From the NCBI GenBank assembly GCA_012800215.1, contig JAAZJT010000069.1:1-23077 (forward strand): a stretch of DNA of 23,077 bases, given 5' to 3'. Position numbers and translations under genes: made by a program. Within the stretch, counting starts at the first letter, position 1; the number at the start of each line of letters is the position of its first letter. The stretch comes from Bacillota bacterium. GTDB taxonomy: Bacteria > Bacillota > Dethiobacteria > Dethiobacterales > Dethiobacteraceae. The notes beneath the pieces were generated by a model. It ran no database searches, was not told the DNA's origin, and saw only the letters and a list, made by a program, of their open reading frames with translations. Below are positions 7,482-14,789 of the stretch, in pieces.

Positions 7482-7508
7482 CATATTCTATTGTAATTGG
7501 CATCCCTC

Positions 7509-8852
7509 CTATGCAAGTTCTTCTTTAATAATTTGCGCCAGGCTATTAGCCATCATATGCAAATCAGCCTCGTTTGCTCCCTCCAACATTACACGTATAA
7601 GTGGTTCAGTACCAGAGGGACGGACTAAAAGTCTGCCCTGACCGGCTAATTTTTTTTCTGTCGCTTTTATTGCTGCCTGAATACGCAAGTTTTGCTCCCA
7701 GCCATCGCGTTTGTCAACACGACAATTAACCAAAACCTGTGGATAACGCTTATATGCAGCAGCTAGTTGGGCCAATGACTGTTTTTTCTCTGCAACAACA
7801 TTTGCCAATTGCAGTGCAGTCAGCAGGCCGTCTCCGGTAGTAGTATGCTGTAATAGAATAATATGGCCCGATTGTTCGCCGCCAAGATTACATCCCTCTT
7901 CCAGCATTCTTTCCAATACGTAGCGGTCTCCGACTTTGGTGCGCAGCAGTTTAAACCCGCATGTCTGAGCTGCTTTTTCCAAACCTAAGTTACTCATGAC
8001 TGTGGTAACAACAGTATCATGACAAAGCCGACCTTTTTCTTGTAGATTTTTTGCCAAAATAGTCATGATTGCATCACCGTCAAGAAGCTGGCCATTGCTA
8101 TCAACTGCCAATACCCGGTCTGCATCACCATCAAAGGTGAAACCAAAATCTGCCCGGTGCTGCTGCATCAGTGATATTAATGCTTCAGGATAAGTTGAAC
8201 CGCAATGATAGTTAATGTTTCTACCGTCAGGCGAGTCATTACAGGAAATAACCTCAGCTCCTAATGCTTTAAAAGCTTGCGGTGCCAGGCTGTACACTGC
8301 TCCGTTGGCACAATCCAGAACCACACGGAAACCGTCAAGCCTGTGGGAAACTGTGGAAAGAATATGCTGCAAATAACGCTCAGCAGCTGTGGAGTACTGT
8401 AAAACACAGCCAAGGGCACCGGCTTCTGGACGTGGTAATGCATCCTCGCCTTGGAAAAACAATTGTTCTATCTCTTCTTCCACTTCGTCAGGCAGTTTAA
8501 ACCCGTTGGCACTAAAAAATTTAATACCATTGTCGGGATAAGGATTATGGGAAGCAGAAATCATTACACCGCCACAGCCATTTAATTGCTTTGTCAGATA
8601 AGCTGCAGCAGGTGTGGAAATTACACCGGCAGTATAAACATTAACCCCGACAGAAGTTATGCCGGCAATTAGTGCGCCTTCTAGCATCGAGCCAGAAATA
8701 CGAGTATCACGGGCAATTAAGAAAGCATTTTTACCGCTGCTTTGCTGCTGTAATACATATGCACCTATACGGCCAATCTTAAAGGCAAGTTCAGGCGTCA
8801 GATCTTTGTTAGCTACGCCACGAATACCATCTGTACCAAATAATTTGCCCAT
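7509..8852 (-). CDS. glmM: Phosphoglucosamine mutase
   Basis: GlmM converts glucosamine-6-phosphate to glucosamine-1-phosphate on the way to UDP-GlcNAc for peptidoglycan. The 447-residue length is normal. Visible are the start MGKLFGTDGIRGVAN, the phosphoserine loop MISASHNPYPDNGIKFF (phosphoserine about S101), the metal-binding loop TFDGDADRVL, the sugar-binding loop GGEQSGHI and the phosphate-binding RPSGTEPLIRVM. It lies 63 nt after cdaR in the conserved cdaA-cdaR-glmM order; in Bacillus and Listeria GlmM can bind and inhibit CdaA. The ribosome site is an unusual run of nine G, 7 nt before the ATG. The following ribozyme would cut the shared mRNA just after the glmM stop and leave the glmM part intact. 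Confidence 0.97.
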   Translation of the reverse strand: MGKLFGTDGIRGVANKDLTPELAFKIGRIGAYVLQQQSSGKNAFLIARDTRISGSMLEGALIAGITSVGVNVYTAGVISTPAAAYLTKQLNGCGGVMISASHNPYPDNGIKFFSANGFKLPDEVEEEIEQLFFQGEDALPRPEAGALGCVLQYSTAAERYLQHILSTVSHRLDGFRVVLDCANGAVYSLAPQAFKALGAEVISCNDSPDGRNINYHCGSTYPEALISLMQQHRADFGFTFDGDADRVLAVDSNGQLLDGDAIMTILAKNLQEKGRLCHDTVVTTVMSNLGLEKAAQTCGFKLLRTKVGDRYVLERMLEEGCNLGGEQSGHIILLQHTTTGDGLLTALQLANVVAEKKQSLAQLAAAYKRYPQVLVNCRVDKRDGWEQNLRIQAAIKATEKKLAGQGRLLVRPSGTEPLIRVMLEGANEADLHMMANSLAQIIKEELA

Positions 8853-8859
8853 CTATTTA

Positions 8860-8868
8860 CCCCCCCCC
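8860..8868 (-). repeat. G9 homopolymer serving as the glmM ribosome-binding site
   Basis: The minus strand reads AGGGGGGGGG and then TAAATAG before the glmM ATG. The run of nine G is the only Shine-Dalgarno candidate. Such tracts are prone to slippage, but because it is outside the coding frame a length change would alter only initiation. Confidence 0.6.
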
Positions 8869-8915
8869 TCTCAAAACCATTTCAGTATAGCATAGCGCTT
8901 ATAGCTTTGACAATC

Positions 8916-9848
8916 TTATTCCGGCACAATAACAATTTCCGCCTCAACCTCTTTTGTGAGCACTTTCGTATTTTCCGGAACTATTAGAGCTAAAGAAAAA
9001 GTCATATTTTCTGCCGCTCCGGTAATATCTGCCGGTTCAGTGGTTACTTTGTTAATTGATTTCAGTTGGGCTTCATTTGCCTCAACAGTCACAGTCGAGG
9101 GTTTAATTTTAATTTCCTTTACTTTAAAACCAGCAGCAGGTTCGCCCGTTAAGGGTACCTCAATTTCTACGTCTTTACGTGGTTGTGAAAGAGGAACAAA
9201 AACTTCAACGGTCTGCGGGGTAATTTCTACTCCCTCCACTACCTGACCGCTGCTATCCACAGCCTGCACCGGCACTGTACGTGTTAAGTCTTCTCTTGCA
9301 CCATTTATATTCACAATTACTCTAACACGTTCTATAGTTTGTAAAAGCGATTTGGCACCCCTAACAAAGACAGAACTGGGTGTAATACTTACTTCTCCCA
9401 GCACAAAACCGGCAGGAGGTGTGCCCATTACATCCAATACTACCGACATTTGCGGGGACTGCACTTCTTCCAATTCCACAACGACCTGTTGCGGTTCAAT
9501 GGAAAGAACTGAGACTCCCGCAGGCACTTCTGCATTGGGTGATAAACTATGCCGGCCTGCACCTAAATTGCGCAAATCAACAAAAGCTTGGACATTTTGA
9601 GGTGTCATGCCATTTAAAACATCTGAGCGGCCCCTTAATACTACTTCAACTTGCTCAGGAATCTCTGCTATGGCCACTTCTTCACCTAAATTCAACCATT
9701 CTAAAGGTATGTTGCTGTAAGTCATGGTGATCTCATTGGGGAGGTTGCTGCGGACAGCATCCCCGGTTACAAATGCCCAAAATATTACTGCCATAAAAAA
9801 CGCAGCTAGTTTGAGAACAATATTATTTTTAAACAGACGGTCCAACAT
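8916..9848 (-). CDS. cdaR: CdaR / YbbR-domain regulator of the c-di-AMP cyclase
   Basis: CdaR is a membrane-anchored protein that binds and modulates CdaA. One membrane segment near the N-terminus (VLKLAAFFMAVIFWAFVTGD, about 12-31) leads into an extracytoplasmic part of about 280 residues. This part has roughly three YbbR-type beta repeats, each with a pattern like VLDVMGTPPAGFVLGEVSI or VPLTGEPAAGFKVKEIKI followed by a P-x-x-V-x-V strand. At 310 residues it is shorter than the Bacillus protein, which carries four repeats. Its ATG directly abuts the cdaA stop, so translation is probably coupled. Confidence 0.94.
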   Translation of the reverse strand: MLDRLFKNNIVLKLAAFFMAVIFWAFVTGDAVRSNLPNEITMTYSNIPLEWLNLGEEVAIAEIPEQVEVVLRGRSDVLNGMTPQNVQAFVDLRNLGAGRHSLSPNAEVPAGVSVLSIEPQQVVVELEEVQSPQMSVVLDVMGTPPAGFVLGEVSITPSSVFVRGAKSLLQTIERVRVIVNINGAREDLTRTVPVQAVDSSGQVVEGVEITPQTVEVFVPLSQPRKDVEIEVPLTGEPAAGFKVKEIKIKPSTVTVEANEAQLKSINKVTTEPADITGAAENMTFSLALIVPENTKVLTKEVEAEIVIVPE

Positions 9849-10664
9849 TTAATTCGACCTCCACTGCCACAAACTACTGATGGAATTAGTTGTTGGCTTG
9901 CAAAGATTGATCAGCATCTGTCTAAGTGTTGTATCATCAAGGTAACGCGTTAATTTGCCATTATTAGTTAATGAGACAACACCCGTTTCTTCTGAAACTA
10001 CAATGGAGATTGCATCAGATTGTTCAGAGACACCCAGCGCAGCCCGGTGGCGTGTCCCCAACTCTTTGCTTAAATTTGGATTTTCGGTAAGGGGTAAAAA
10101 GCAACCGGCAGCCATAATTCTGTTGCCGCGGATAATAAGTGCACCGTCATGCAGTGGGCTGCGAGGCATAAAAACATTAATTAAAAGTTCAGCAGAAATG
10201 TGCCCATCAATGGTAATGCCTGTCTCAATTATTTCGTTCAAACCTGTTTCTCTTTCTAAAATAATCAGCGCGCCAATACGTTTTTTAACTAAAACTTGAA
10301 TTGCTTTGATTATTTCCTCTAGCACCTGGTCGAAATCTGCATCACCGTAGAGTTGGCTGCTGCGAGTAAATATTTTGCCCCTCCCCAATGTCTCCAGAGC
10401 TCGTCTAAGTTCAGGCTGAAAAACTATGGGGATGGCAACAATCCCCATAGTCATTAAATTGGTTAGCAACCAATCAAAAGCAAAAAGTTTTAGCTGCCGA
10501 CTCACCACAGTGGCAATTAGAAGAACAGCTAATCCTTTTACTAACTGCTCAGCACGTGTGCCGCGGATTAAAACAATCGCTTTATAAAAGACAAAGGTGA
10601 CGATGGCGATGTCTAAAATACTACGCCAGCTAAACGTACTAATGATCTGAAGAAATTGCGTCAT
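9849..10664 (-). CDS. cdaA: Diadenylate cyclase CdaA (DisA_N domain)
   Basis: CdaA makes cyclic di-AMP from two ATP at the membrane; this messenger controls potassium, osmotic and cell-wall balance. The N-terminal part (about 1-90) has three membrane segments. The DisA_N domain follows with both signature motifs: DGA at 173-175 (SPLHDGALII) and RHR at 205-207 (LGTRHRAALGVSE). I place the start at ATG 10664 (271 residues), because GGAGGTGAT lies 7 nt upstream and the length then equals the Bacillus protein; an upstream in-frame ATG at 10715 would add 17 residues that do not fit the family. It heads cdaA-cdaR-glmM. I saw no clear promoter in the 105 nt before it, so read-through from the symporter gene is possible. 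Confidence 0.96.
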   Translation of the reverse strand: MTQFLQIISTFSWRSILDIAIVTFVFYKAIVLIRGTRAEQLVKGLAVLLIATVVSRQLKLFAFDWLLTNLMTMGIVAIPIVFQPELRRALETLGRGKIFTRSSQLYGDADFDQVLEEIIKAIQVLVKKRIGALIILERETGLNEIIETGITIDGHISAELLINVFMPRSPLHDGALIIRGNRIMAAGCFLPLTENPNLSKELGTRHRAALGVSEQSDAISIVVSEETGVVSLTNNGKLTRYLDDTTLRQMLINLCKPTTNSISSLWQWRSN

Positions 10665-10769
10665 CCCATCACCTCCGTTATAATCTAATGTTAGTTTTTC
10701 GCTAATTATCTGCAAAAAACCTTCCTTAGAAAAACTAAATAAAAGATATTTTGCTTTATCTGGCGGGAA

Positions 10770-12119
10770 CTATTTTTTTTGCCAAAAATCTTGAGTTAAT
10801 TTAATGATTGCGCCACTTAGACACAGCAAACCAATGAGATTAGGAATGGCCATTAAGCCATTAAGTGTATCGGCCAATTGCCAAACTTTCTGTAGCCCAC
10901 CAACTGCACCGACAGGAATTAAAACTATCCAAAGCAAACGATAAAAAAGTACCGGACGGTGGCCAAATAAATATTCAATACACTTCTCCCCATAATATGA
11001 CCAGGAAATTATTGTCGAAAAAGCAAAAAAAACAATACTAGTTGCGACAATATACCCTCCCAGTTGTGGAAGGGCTTTATTAAATGTAGCTGTGGTTAAC
11101 GCAGCACCATCAAGCCCGACAGTCCAGGTACCCGTGGTTAAAATAGTCAAAGCGGTGAGAGTACACATTATATGGGTATCAAAAAATACTTCAAACATGC
11201 CCCACAAGCCTTGCCTGACCGGGTGATCTGTACGGGCTGCTGCATGAGCAATGGAAGCACTGCCTAATCCGGCTTCATTAGTAAAAACACCACGTGCCAC
11301 ACCATAGCGAAATGCTTGCTGCAGCGTAGCACCGGTAAATCCGCCTACAGCAGCCCTGCCGGCAAAAGCATTATGAAATATCTGACTAAACGCTAGCGGA
11401 ATTTGTTCGCGAAAAATATAAATAACTATGAGGGCACTAATGATATAAAAAAACGCCATAATGGGGACCAGTTTTTCTGTAAAAGCAGCTATGCGGTAAA
11501 TACCGCCAATAATTACAAGAGCCGCAACAGCAGCCATCGTTAATCCAGTCAAAAATGGTGCAAAATTAAATGCTTCCTCCACAGCACTTGCCACAGAATT
11601 TGACTGCACAAGATTACCGATACCAAAGGCTGCCAGTGCTCCAAAGGCTGCAAAAAAAACGGCTAATACGCGGCTATGCAAGCCATATTCTAAAAAGTAC
11701 ATTGGGCCTCCAACAACTGTCCCATCTGGCCGTGTATGGCGAAAATGAACTGCTAACACTACTTCGGCATATTTGGTAACCATCCCTAAGCAACCGGAAA
11801 ACCACATCCAAAAAATAGCTCCCGGTCCTCCTAGCATAATAGCTGTAGCAACACCGGCCATATTTCCTGTGCCAATTGTTGCTGCTAAAGCTGTGGTTAA
11901 AGCCTGAAAGGGGCTAATTTCTCCTTTACCACTTTTTTGTTGGCGAAATAAACTTAAGATTGTTTCACGCCACATATAAGCAAAACAGCGAAACTGCATC
12001 CAATTAGTGCGCAACGTTAAAAATAAGCCCGTTAATAAAACTGCTGCAATCATAATCGGGCCTCCCACAAATTCATTTAAAAATGAATTTATAGTTTCCA
12101 GCACATCTGACCCGTGCAC
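10770..12119 (-). CDS. Alanine/glycine:cation symporter (AGCS family)
   Basis: This is a sodium- or proton-coupled importer of alanine or glycine. The 449-residue length and about 11 membrane segments fit the family. Signature stretches are PFQALTTALAATIGTGNMAG, VATAIMLGGPGAIFWMWF, GGPMYFLEYGL, RYGVARGVFTNEAGLGSASI and the late segment ending SWSYYGEKCIEYLFG. The start is GTG with GGGGAG 6 nt upstream. It lies about 115 nt after cwlD and 105 nt before cdaA on the same strand. Alanine and glycine supply would suit the peptidoglycan theme, but substrate and coupling ion cannot be read from sequence. Confidence 0.94.
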   Translation of the reverse strand: MHGSDVLETINSFLNEFVGGPIMIAAVLLTGLFLTLRTNWMQFRCFAYMWRETILSLFRQQKSGKGEISPFQALTTALAATIGTGNMAGVATAIMLGGPGAIFWMWFSGCLGMVTKYAEVVLAVHFRHTRPDGTVVGGPMYFLEYGLHSRVLAVFFAAFGALAAFGIGNLVQSNSVASAVEEAFNFAPFLTGLTMAAVAALVIIGGIYRIAAFTEKLVPIMAFFYIISALIVIYIFREQIPLAFSQIFHNAFAGRAAVGGFTGATLQQAFRYGVARGVFTNEAGLGSASIAHAAARTDHPVRQGLWGMFEVFFDTHIMCTLTALTILTTGTWTVGLDGAALTTATFNKALPQLGGYIVATSIVFFAFSTIISWSYYGEKCIEYLFGHRPVLFYRLLWIVLIPVGAVGGLQKVWQLADTLNGLMAIPNLIGLLCLSGAIIKLTQDFWQKK

Positions 12120-12232
12120 TATTCACTCCCCTTCCCAGTCCTTAGTATTACACTTTTTTATTATTTTTGGGAAAAGATATTCTTTAACTTTGCAACAAGG
12201 GATTTTGCTGCTAAACCCAGAATTTTATAATA

Positions 12233-12955
12233 CTATTGCCCATGGTAGTAACGCAGTAAGCCCACATAAATTGCCCAGGCTACTTTTGCCTGATACGCAG
12301 GATCAGATAATAGCCGAGCTTCCTCTGGATTGGAAATAAAACCGCACTCCACTAAAATTGCCGTACACTCGGCTTCATTAAGGACATAAAAGTCTCCGGG
12401 CTTAATTACTCTATTAGTATTAGCTAAAACACGAATTAATTCTTGCTGTACAGCCTCAGCTGCAGCTTTTGAACGTTCATGCTCTATTTTATAAAAGACC
12501 TGTGCCCCCCGCCATTGGGAGGAATTAATGGCATTGGCATGAATACTAATAAACAGATCGGGGTCAGCATTAGTAACGATTTGCATCCTATTTTTCATAT
12601 CCTGCTTCTTCTTAGGCCCTGCTGCAGGTACAGTTAAAAAATCTTTATCTATTTCCCGGGTTAATACCACTTGTGCCCCGGCAGACTGAAGATAATCGCG
12701 CAAATATAAAGAGATATCCAAAACTACTTTTTTTTCCTCCACATTATTGTGCCTGACACCCGGGTCATATCCGCCATGTCCCGGATCAAGAACAAATGTT
12801 TTATCCAGCAAAGGCAAATTTCTCATGGCGGCAAAATTGCCGGCAGTTAAGGAAGATTTTATCAGCGGCAAAGCACTAAATGAAATTACAATTGCTAATA
12901 ACGCCAGGGTCAATTTGCGCTTAATTTTTGCAGTAGTAAAAAAAAGAATCCGCAC
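12233..12955 (-). CDS. cwlD: N-acetylmuramoyl-L-alanine amidase, CwlD type
   Basis: An Amidase_3 zinc enzyme that removes stem peptides from muramic acid. CwlD does this during sporulation as the first step of muramic-delta-lactam formation in the spore cortex. An N-terminal signal/anchor (about 12-34) precedes a single catalytic domain. Zinc ligands are visible in VLDPGHGGYDPG (H), NNVEEKKVVLDI (E) and LFISIHANA (H), and the catalytic glutamate in ILVECGFISNPEEARLL. The roughly 240-residue length and lack of wall-binding repeats fit CwlD rather than a vegetative autolysin. I use the GTG at 12955, with GGAGG 7 nt upstream, instead of the GTG at 12970. It is divergent from the transporter pair starting 60 nt away. 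Confidence 0.92.
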   Translation of the reverse strand: MRILFFTTAKIKRKLTLALLAIVISFSALPLIKSSLTAGNFAAMRNLPLLDKTFVLDPGHGGYDPGVRHNNVEEKKVVLDISLYLRDYLQSAGAQVVLTREIDKDFLTVPAAGPKKKQDMKNRMQIVTNADPDLFISIHANAINSSQWRGAQVFYKIEHERSKAAAEAVQQELIRVLANTNRVIKPGDFYVLNEAECTAILVECGFISNPEEARLLSDPAYQAKVAWAIYVGLLRYYHGQ

Positions 12956-13017
12956 TGCTACCCCTCCCACTGCAAAATATATGAATAAAATTAACAGCTT
13001 ATGAGGTGAATCAGAAA

Positions 13018-13584
13018 TTGAAGAATAATAGTTTGCTGCAATTATTTTTTACTTTTTTAAAAATAGGTGCAACAACTTTTGGCGGCGGGTATGCTATGCT
13101 GCCGATTATTAAACGAGAAGTTGTAGAAAAATTCTCCTGGCTGTCAGACGAAGAATTTGTCGATGTACTGGCAGTAACACAATCTATACCAGGCGCAGTT
13201 GCTGTTAATTCTGCCATTTTTATTGGCTACAAAATCTGTGGTTTAGCCGGCGCAATTATCTCCATGCTGGGAGCAGTTCTGCCTTCTTTTATTGTTATTT
13301 TAATTATCGCCATTTTTTTAGCTCGCTTTACTGAATACAAGTTAGTTCAGGCGGCCTTTTCCGGTATCCGCCCCGCCATTGCAGCGCTAATTGCAGCCGC
13401 AGTGCTTAAAGTAGGAAAACCCGTCATGAAAGAACGACTAAACCTGATGCTGGCCCTTTTATTTCTCGTACTTTCAGCAGTTCTGAACATGCATGCAATT
13501 CTGGTGATACTTTCGGGTGGTTTAGTAGGTCTAATACGACACTATAGGCAGACAAAAAAAGAATGCGAGGCTGATACAGAATGA
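13018..13584 (+). CDS. Chromate transporter family protein, short form, subunit 1
   Basis: This is one half of a split CHR-family transporter; long ChrA proteins are a tandem fusion of two such domains. It has the family start FLKIGATTFGGGYAMLPIIK and VTQSIPGAVAVNSAIFIGYK, then about five membrane segments including FSGIRPAIAALIAAAV. I chose TTG 13018 because GAGGTGA lies 8 nt upstream; an in-frame GTG at 13006 lacks a ribosome site. The stop overlaps the start of the second gene by 4 nt (ATGA), so translation is coupled. CHR proteins export chromate in some bacteria, but many short pairs have no tested substrate. Confidence 0.9.
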   Translation: MKNNSLLQLFFTFLKIGATTFGGGYAMLPIIKREVVEKFSWLSDEEFVDVLAVTQSIPGAVAVNSAIFIGYKICGLAGAIISMLGAVLPSFIVILIIAIFLARFTEYKLVQAAFSGIRPAIAALIAAAVLKVGKPVMKERLNLMLALLFLVLSAVLNMHAILVILSGGLVGLIRHYRQTKKECEADTE

Positions 13585-14108
13585 TCTTATTGCAGCTTTA
13601 CCTTGCCTTTGTAAAAATGGGCTTTTTTAGTATTGGCGGCGGCTATGTAATGCTCTCACTGATCGAGAAAGAAATAATTAATGTCCGCGGCTGGCTTACT
13701 TCAGCAGAATTTGTTGATGTCCTAGCCATCTCAGAAATGACACCTGGCCCCATTGCCATTAATTCCGCAACTTTCATCGGTTACCGGGTTGCCGGCGTCT
13801 TGGGATCTGCCGCTGCCACTATCGGTGTCATTACACCCTCCCTCCTGCTGGTACTTTTAGCTGCTACTCTGCTCAAACGCTTTTATCAAAATACTTGGGT
13901 GCAGGCAGTATTTTCCGGCCTCCGACCCGCCGTAATCGGACTCATTGCGGGAGCTGCCATCTTCATCACCCGTACAACGTTAATTAATGTACCCTCTGTT
14001 ATAATTGCCCTTGGCGCTTTTATTCTATTAATTTTCACTCGTCTGCATCCCATTTTAGTGCTTACTCTATCTGCCTTAGCCGGTATTTCCTACCAGTATA
14101 TTTTTTAA
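13581..14108 (+). CDS. Chromate transporter family protein, short form, subunit 2
   Basis: The partner of the preceding gene, with 175 residues and the same fold: FVKMGFFSIGGGYVMLSLIE, then ISEMTPGPIAINSATFIGYR and FSGLRPAVIGLIAGAAI. The repeated GGGY and P-G-x-x-A-x-N-S-A motifs in both proteins show they arose by duplication. Short CHR pairs usually insert in opposite orientations and act as a heterodimer; that is family knowledge, not something seen here. No chromate reductase or regulator is nearby. I found no clear terminator before the zinc-ribbon gene. Confidence 0.9.
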   Translation: MILLQLYLAFVKMGFFSIGGGYVMLSLIEKEIINVRGWLTSAEFVDVLAISEMTPGPIAINSATFIGYRVAGVLGSAAATIGVITPSLLLVLLAATLLKRFYQNTWVQAVFSGLRPAVIGLIAGAAIFITRTTLINVPSVIIALGAFILLIFTRLHPILVLTLSALAGISYQYIF

Positions 14109-14205
14109 TATACTTCAACTGGACAGTGATAATTTTTAAAAAAACTAGGTGAGCCTTTATGCTAAATTAATTTACAAATTTTTTGCAAAATATCTTACTT
14201 TCTAT

Positions 14206-14250
14206 TTGCTTTTTTTTTCTGCTGCAGTGTATAATGTTGATACCACTGCA
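14206..14250 (+). promoter_or_regulatory. Promoter with a palindromic operator over the -10 box (zinc-ribbon gene)
   Basis: TTGCTT (14206-14211), an 18-nt spacer and a perfect TATAAT (14230-14235) form the promoter. The -10 box is enclosed by a perfect 7-bp inverted repeat, TGCAGTG (14223-14229) and CACTGCA (14244-14250), which extends imperfectly inwards (TAT/ATA). A protein bound here would block initiation, so this is a good repressor-site candidate. Transcription would start near 14242. Confidence 0.6.
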
Positions 14251-14277
14251 TTTCCTTAGGGTTGGGAAAATCTAGAA

Positions 14278-14346
14278 CTCCTTTGTTTGGTGTTAGATTT
14301 CTCAGTAAGTCCGGATTTAAGGGATCAGCGGTCCAAAACAAAGGAG
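14278..14346 (+). promoter_or_regulatory. Leader hairpin that sequesters the zinc-ribbon Shine-Dalgarno
   Basis: CTCCTTTGTTT (14278-14288) is a perfect 11-nt reverse complement of AAACAAAGGAG (14336-14346), and the latter contains the core of the AAGGAGG ribosome site. The 47-nt interior holds a smaller hairpin, GGATC-AGC-GGTCC. If formed, the outer stem hides the ribosome site. I do not recognise a known riboswitch class. A temperature-, protein- or ligand-controlled switch is possible but unproven. Confidence 0.5.
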
Positions 14347-14354
14347 GTTTTTTT

Positions 14355-14645
14355 ATGTACGAAGACAAAAATTTAACCTGTCGTGAATGCAAGCAAGAAT
14401 TTGTCTTTACGGCCGGTGAACAAGAGTTTTATGCCGAGAAAGGTTTTGAAAACGAACCTGCACGATGCCCTGCCTGCCGGGCTGCCCGCAAGCAGCGCAT
14501 GAGTAGTAATCATACGGAACGCCGTATGTATTCAGTTACCTGCTCCGACTGTGGCAGAGATACTGAAGTACCCTTTAATCCATCACTAGACCGTCCTGTC
14601 TACTGTCGCGAATGTTTTCAAAAACACAGAAATTTAGCTTATTAA
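14355..14645 (+). CDS. Small zinc-ribbon protein (two CxxC pairs per ribbon)
   Basis: The 96-residue product has two zinc-binding units. The first is TCRECKQEF through RCPACRAARKQRM (CxxC, about 30 residues, CxxC). The second is VTCSDCGRDTEV through PVYCRECFQKH (CxxC, 17-19 residues, CxxC). Between them is a basic stretch (AARKQRMSS). Such proteins are common in Firmicutes, and their function is not established; nucleic-acid or protein binding is possible. The start is ATG 14355, with AAGGAGG 7 nt upstream; the frame stays open further upstream, but no other start has a ribosome site. It is monocistronic, with its own promoter, structured leader and terminator, which suggests tight regulation. 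Confidence 0.85.
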   Translation: MYEDKNLTCRECKQEFVFTAGEQEFYAEKGFENEPARCPACRAARKQRMSSNHTERRMYSVTCSDCGRDTEVPFNPSLDRPVYCRECFQKHRNLAY

Positions 14646-14658
14646 TTGCAAAAATAAG

Positions 14659-14695
14659 TAATCTCCCGTCCATTAATAGACGGGAGATTATTTTG
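14659..14695 (+). terminator. Rho-independent terminator after the zinc-ribbon gene
   Basis: A perfect 12-bp stem, TAATCTCCCGTC / GACGGGAGATTA with an 8-nt loop, is followed by TTTT. It begins 13 nt after the stop codon. Confidence 0.9.
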
Positions 14696-14789
14696 TAAAA
14701 AGATCCTTCATATATATTTTAACTGCAGGGAATCTCGCAAACAGTGCAGAACTAAGATGGAAAAATCTATTCATATAGGGAGCGAAAAA

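Noticed and set aside
8956..9730. Plus-strand open frames opposite cdaR
   Set aside because: Thr/Ser-rich translations without family features, antisense to a conserved gene; shadows of its codon use.
14195..14392. Minus-strand 65-codon frame over the zinc-ribbon leader
   Set aside because: Opposes a clear promoter, leader and gene start; no supporting signals.
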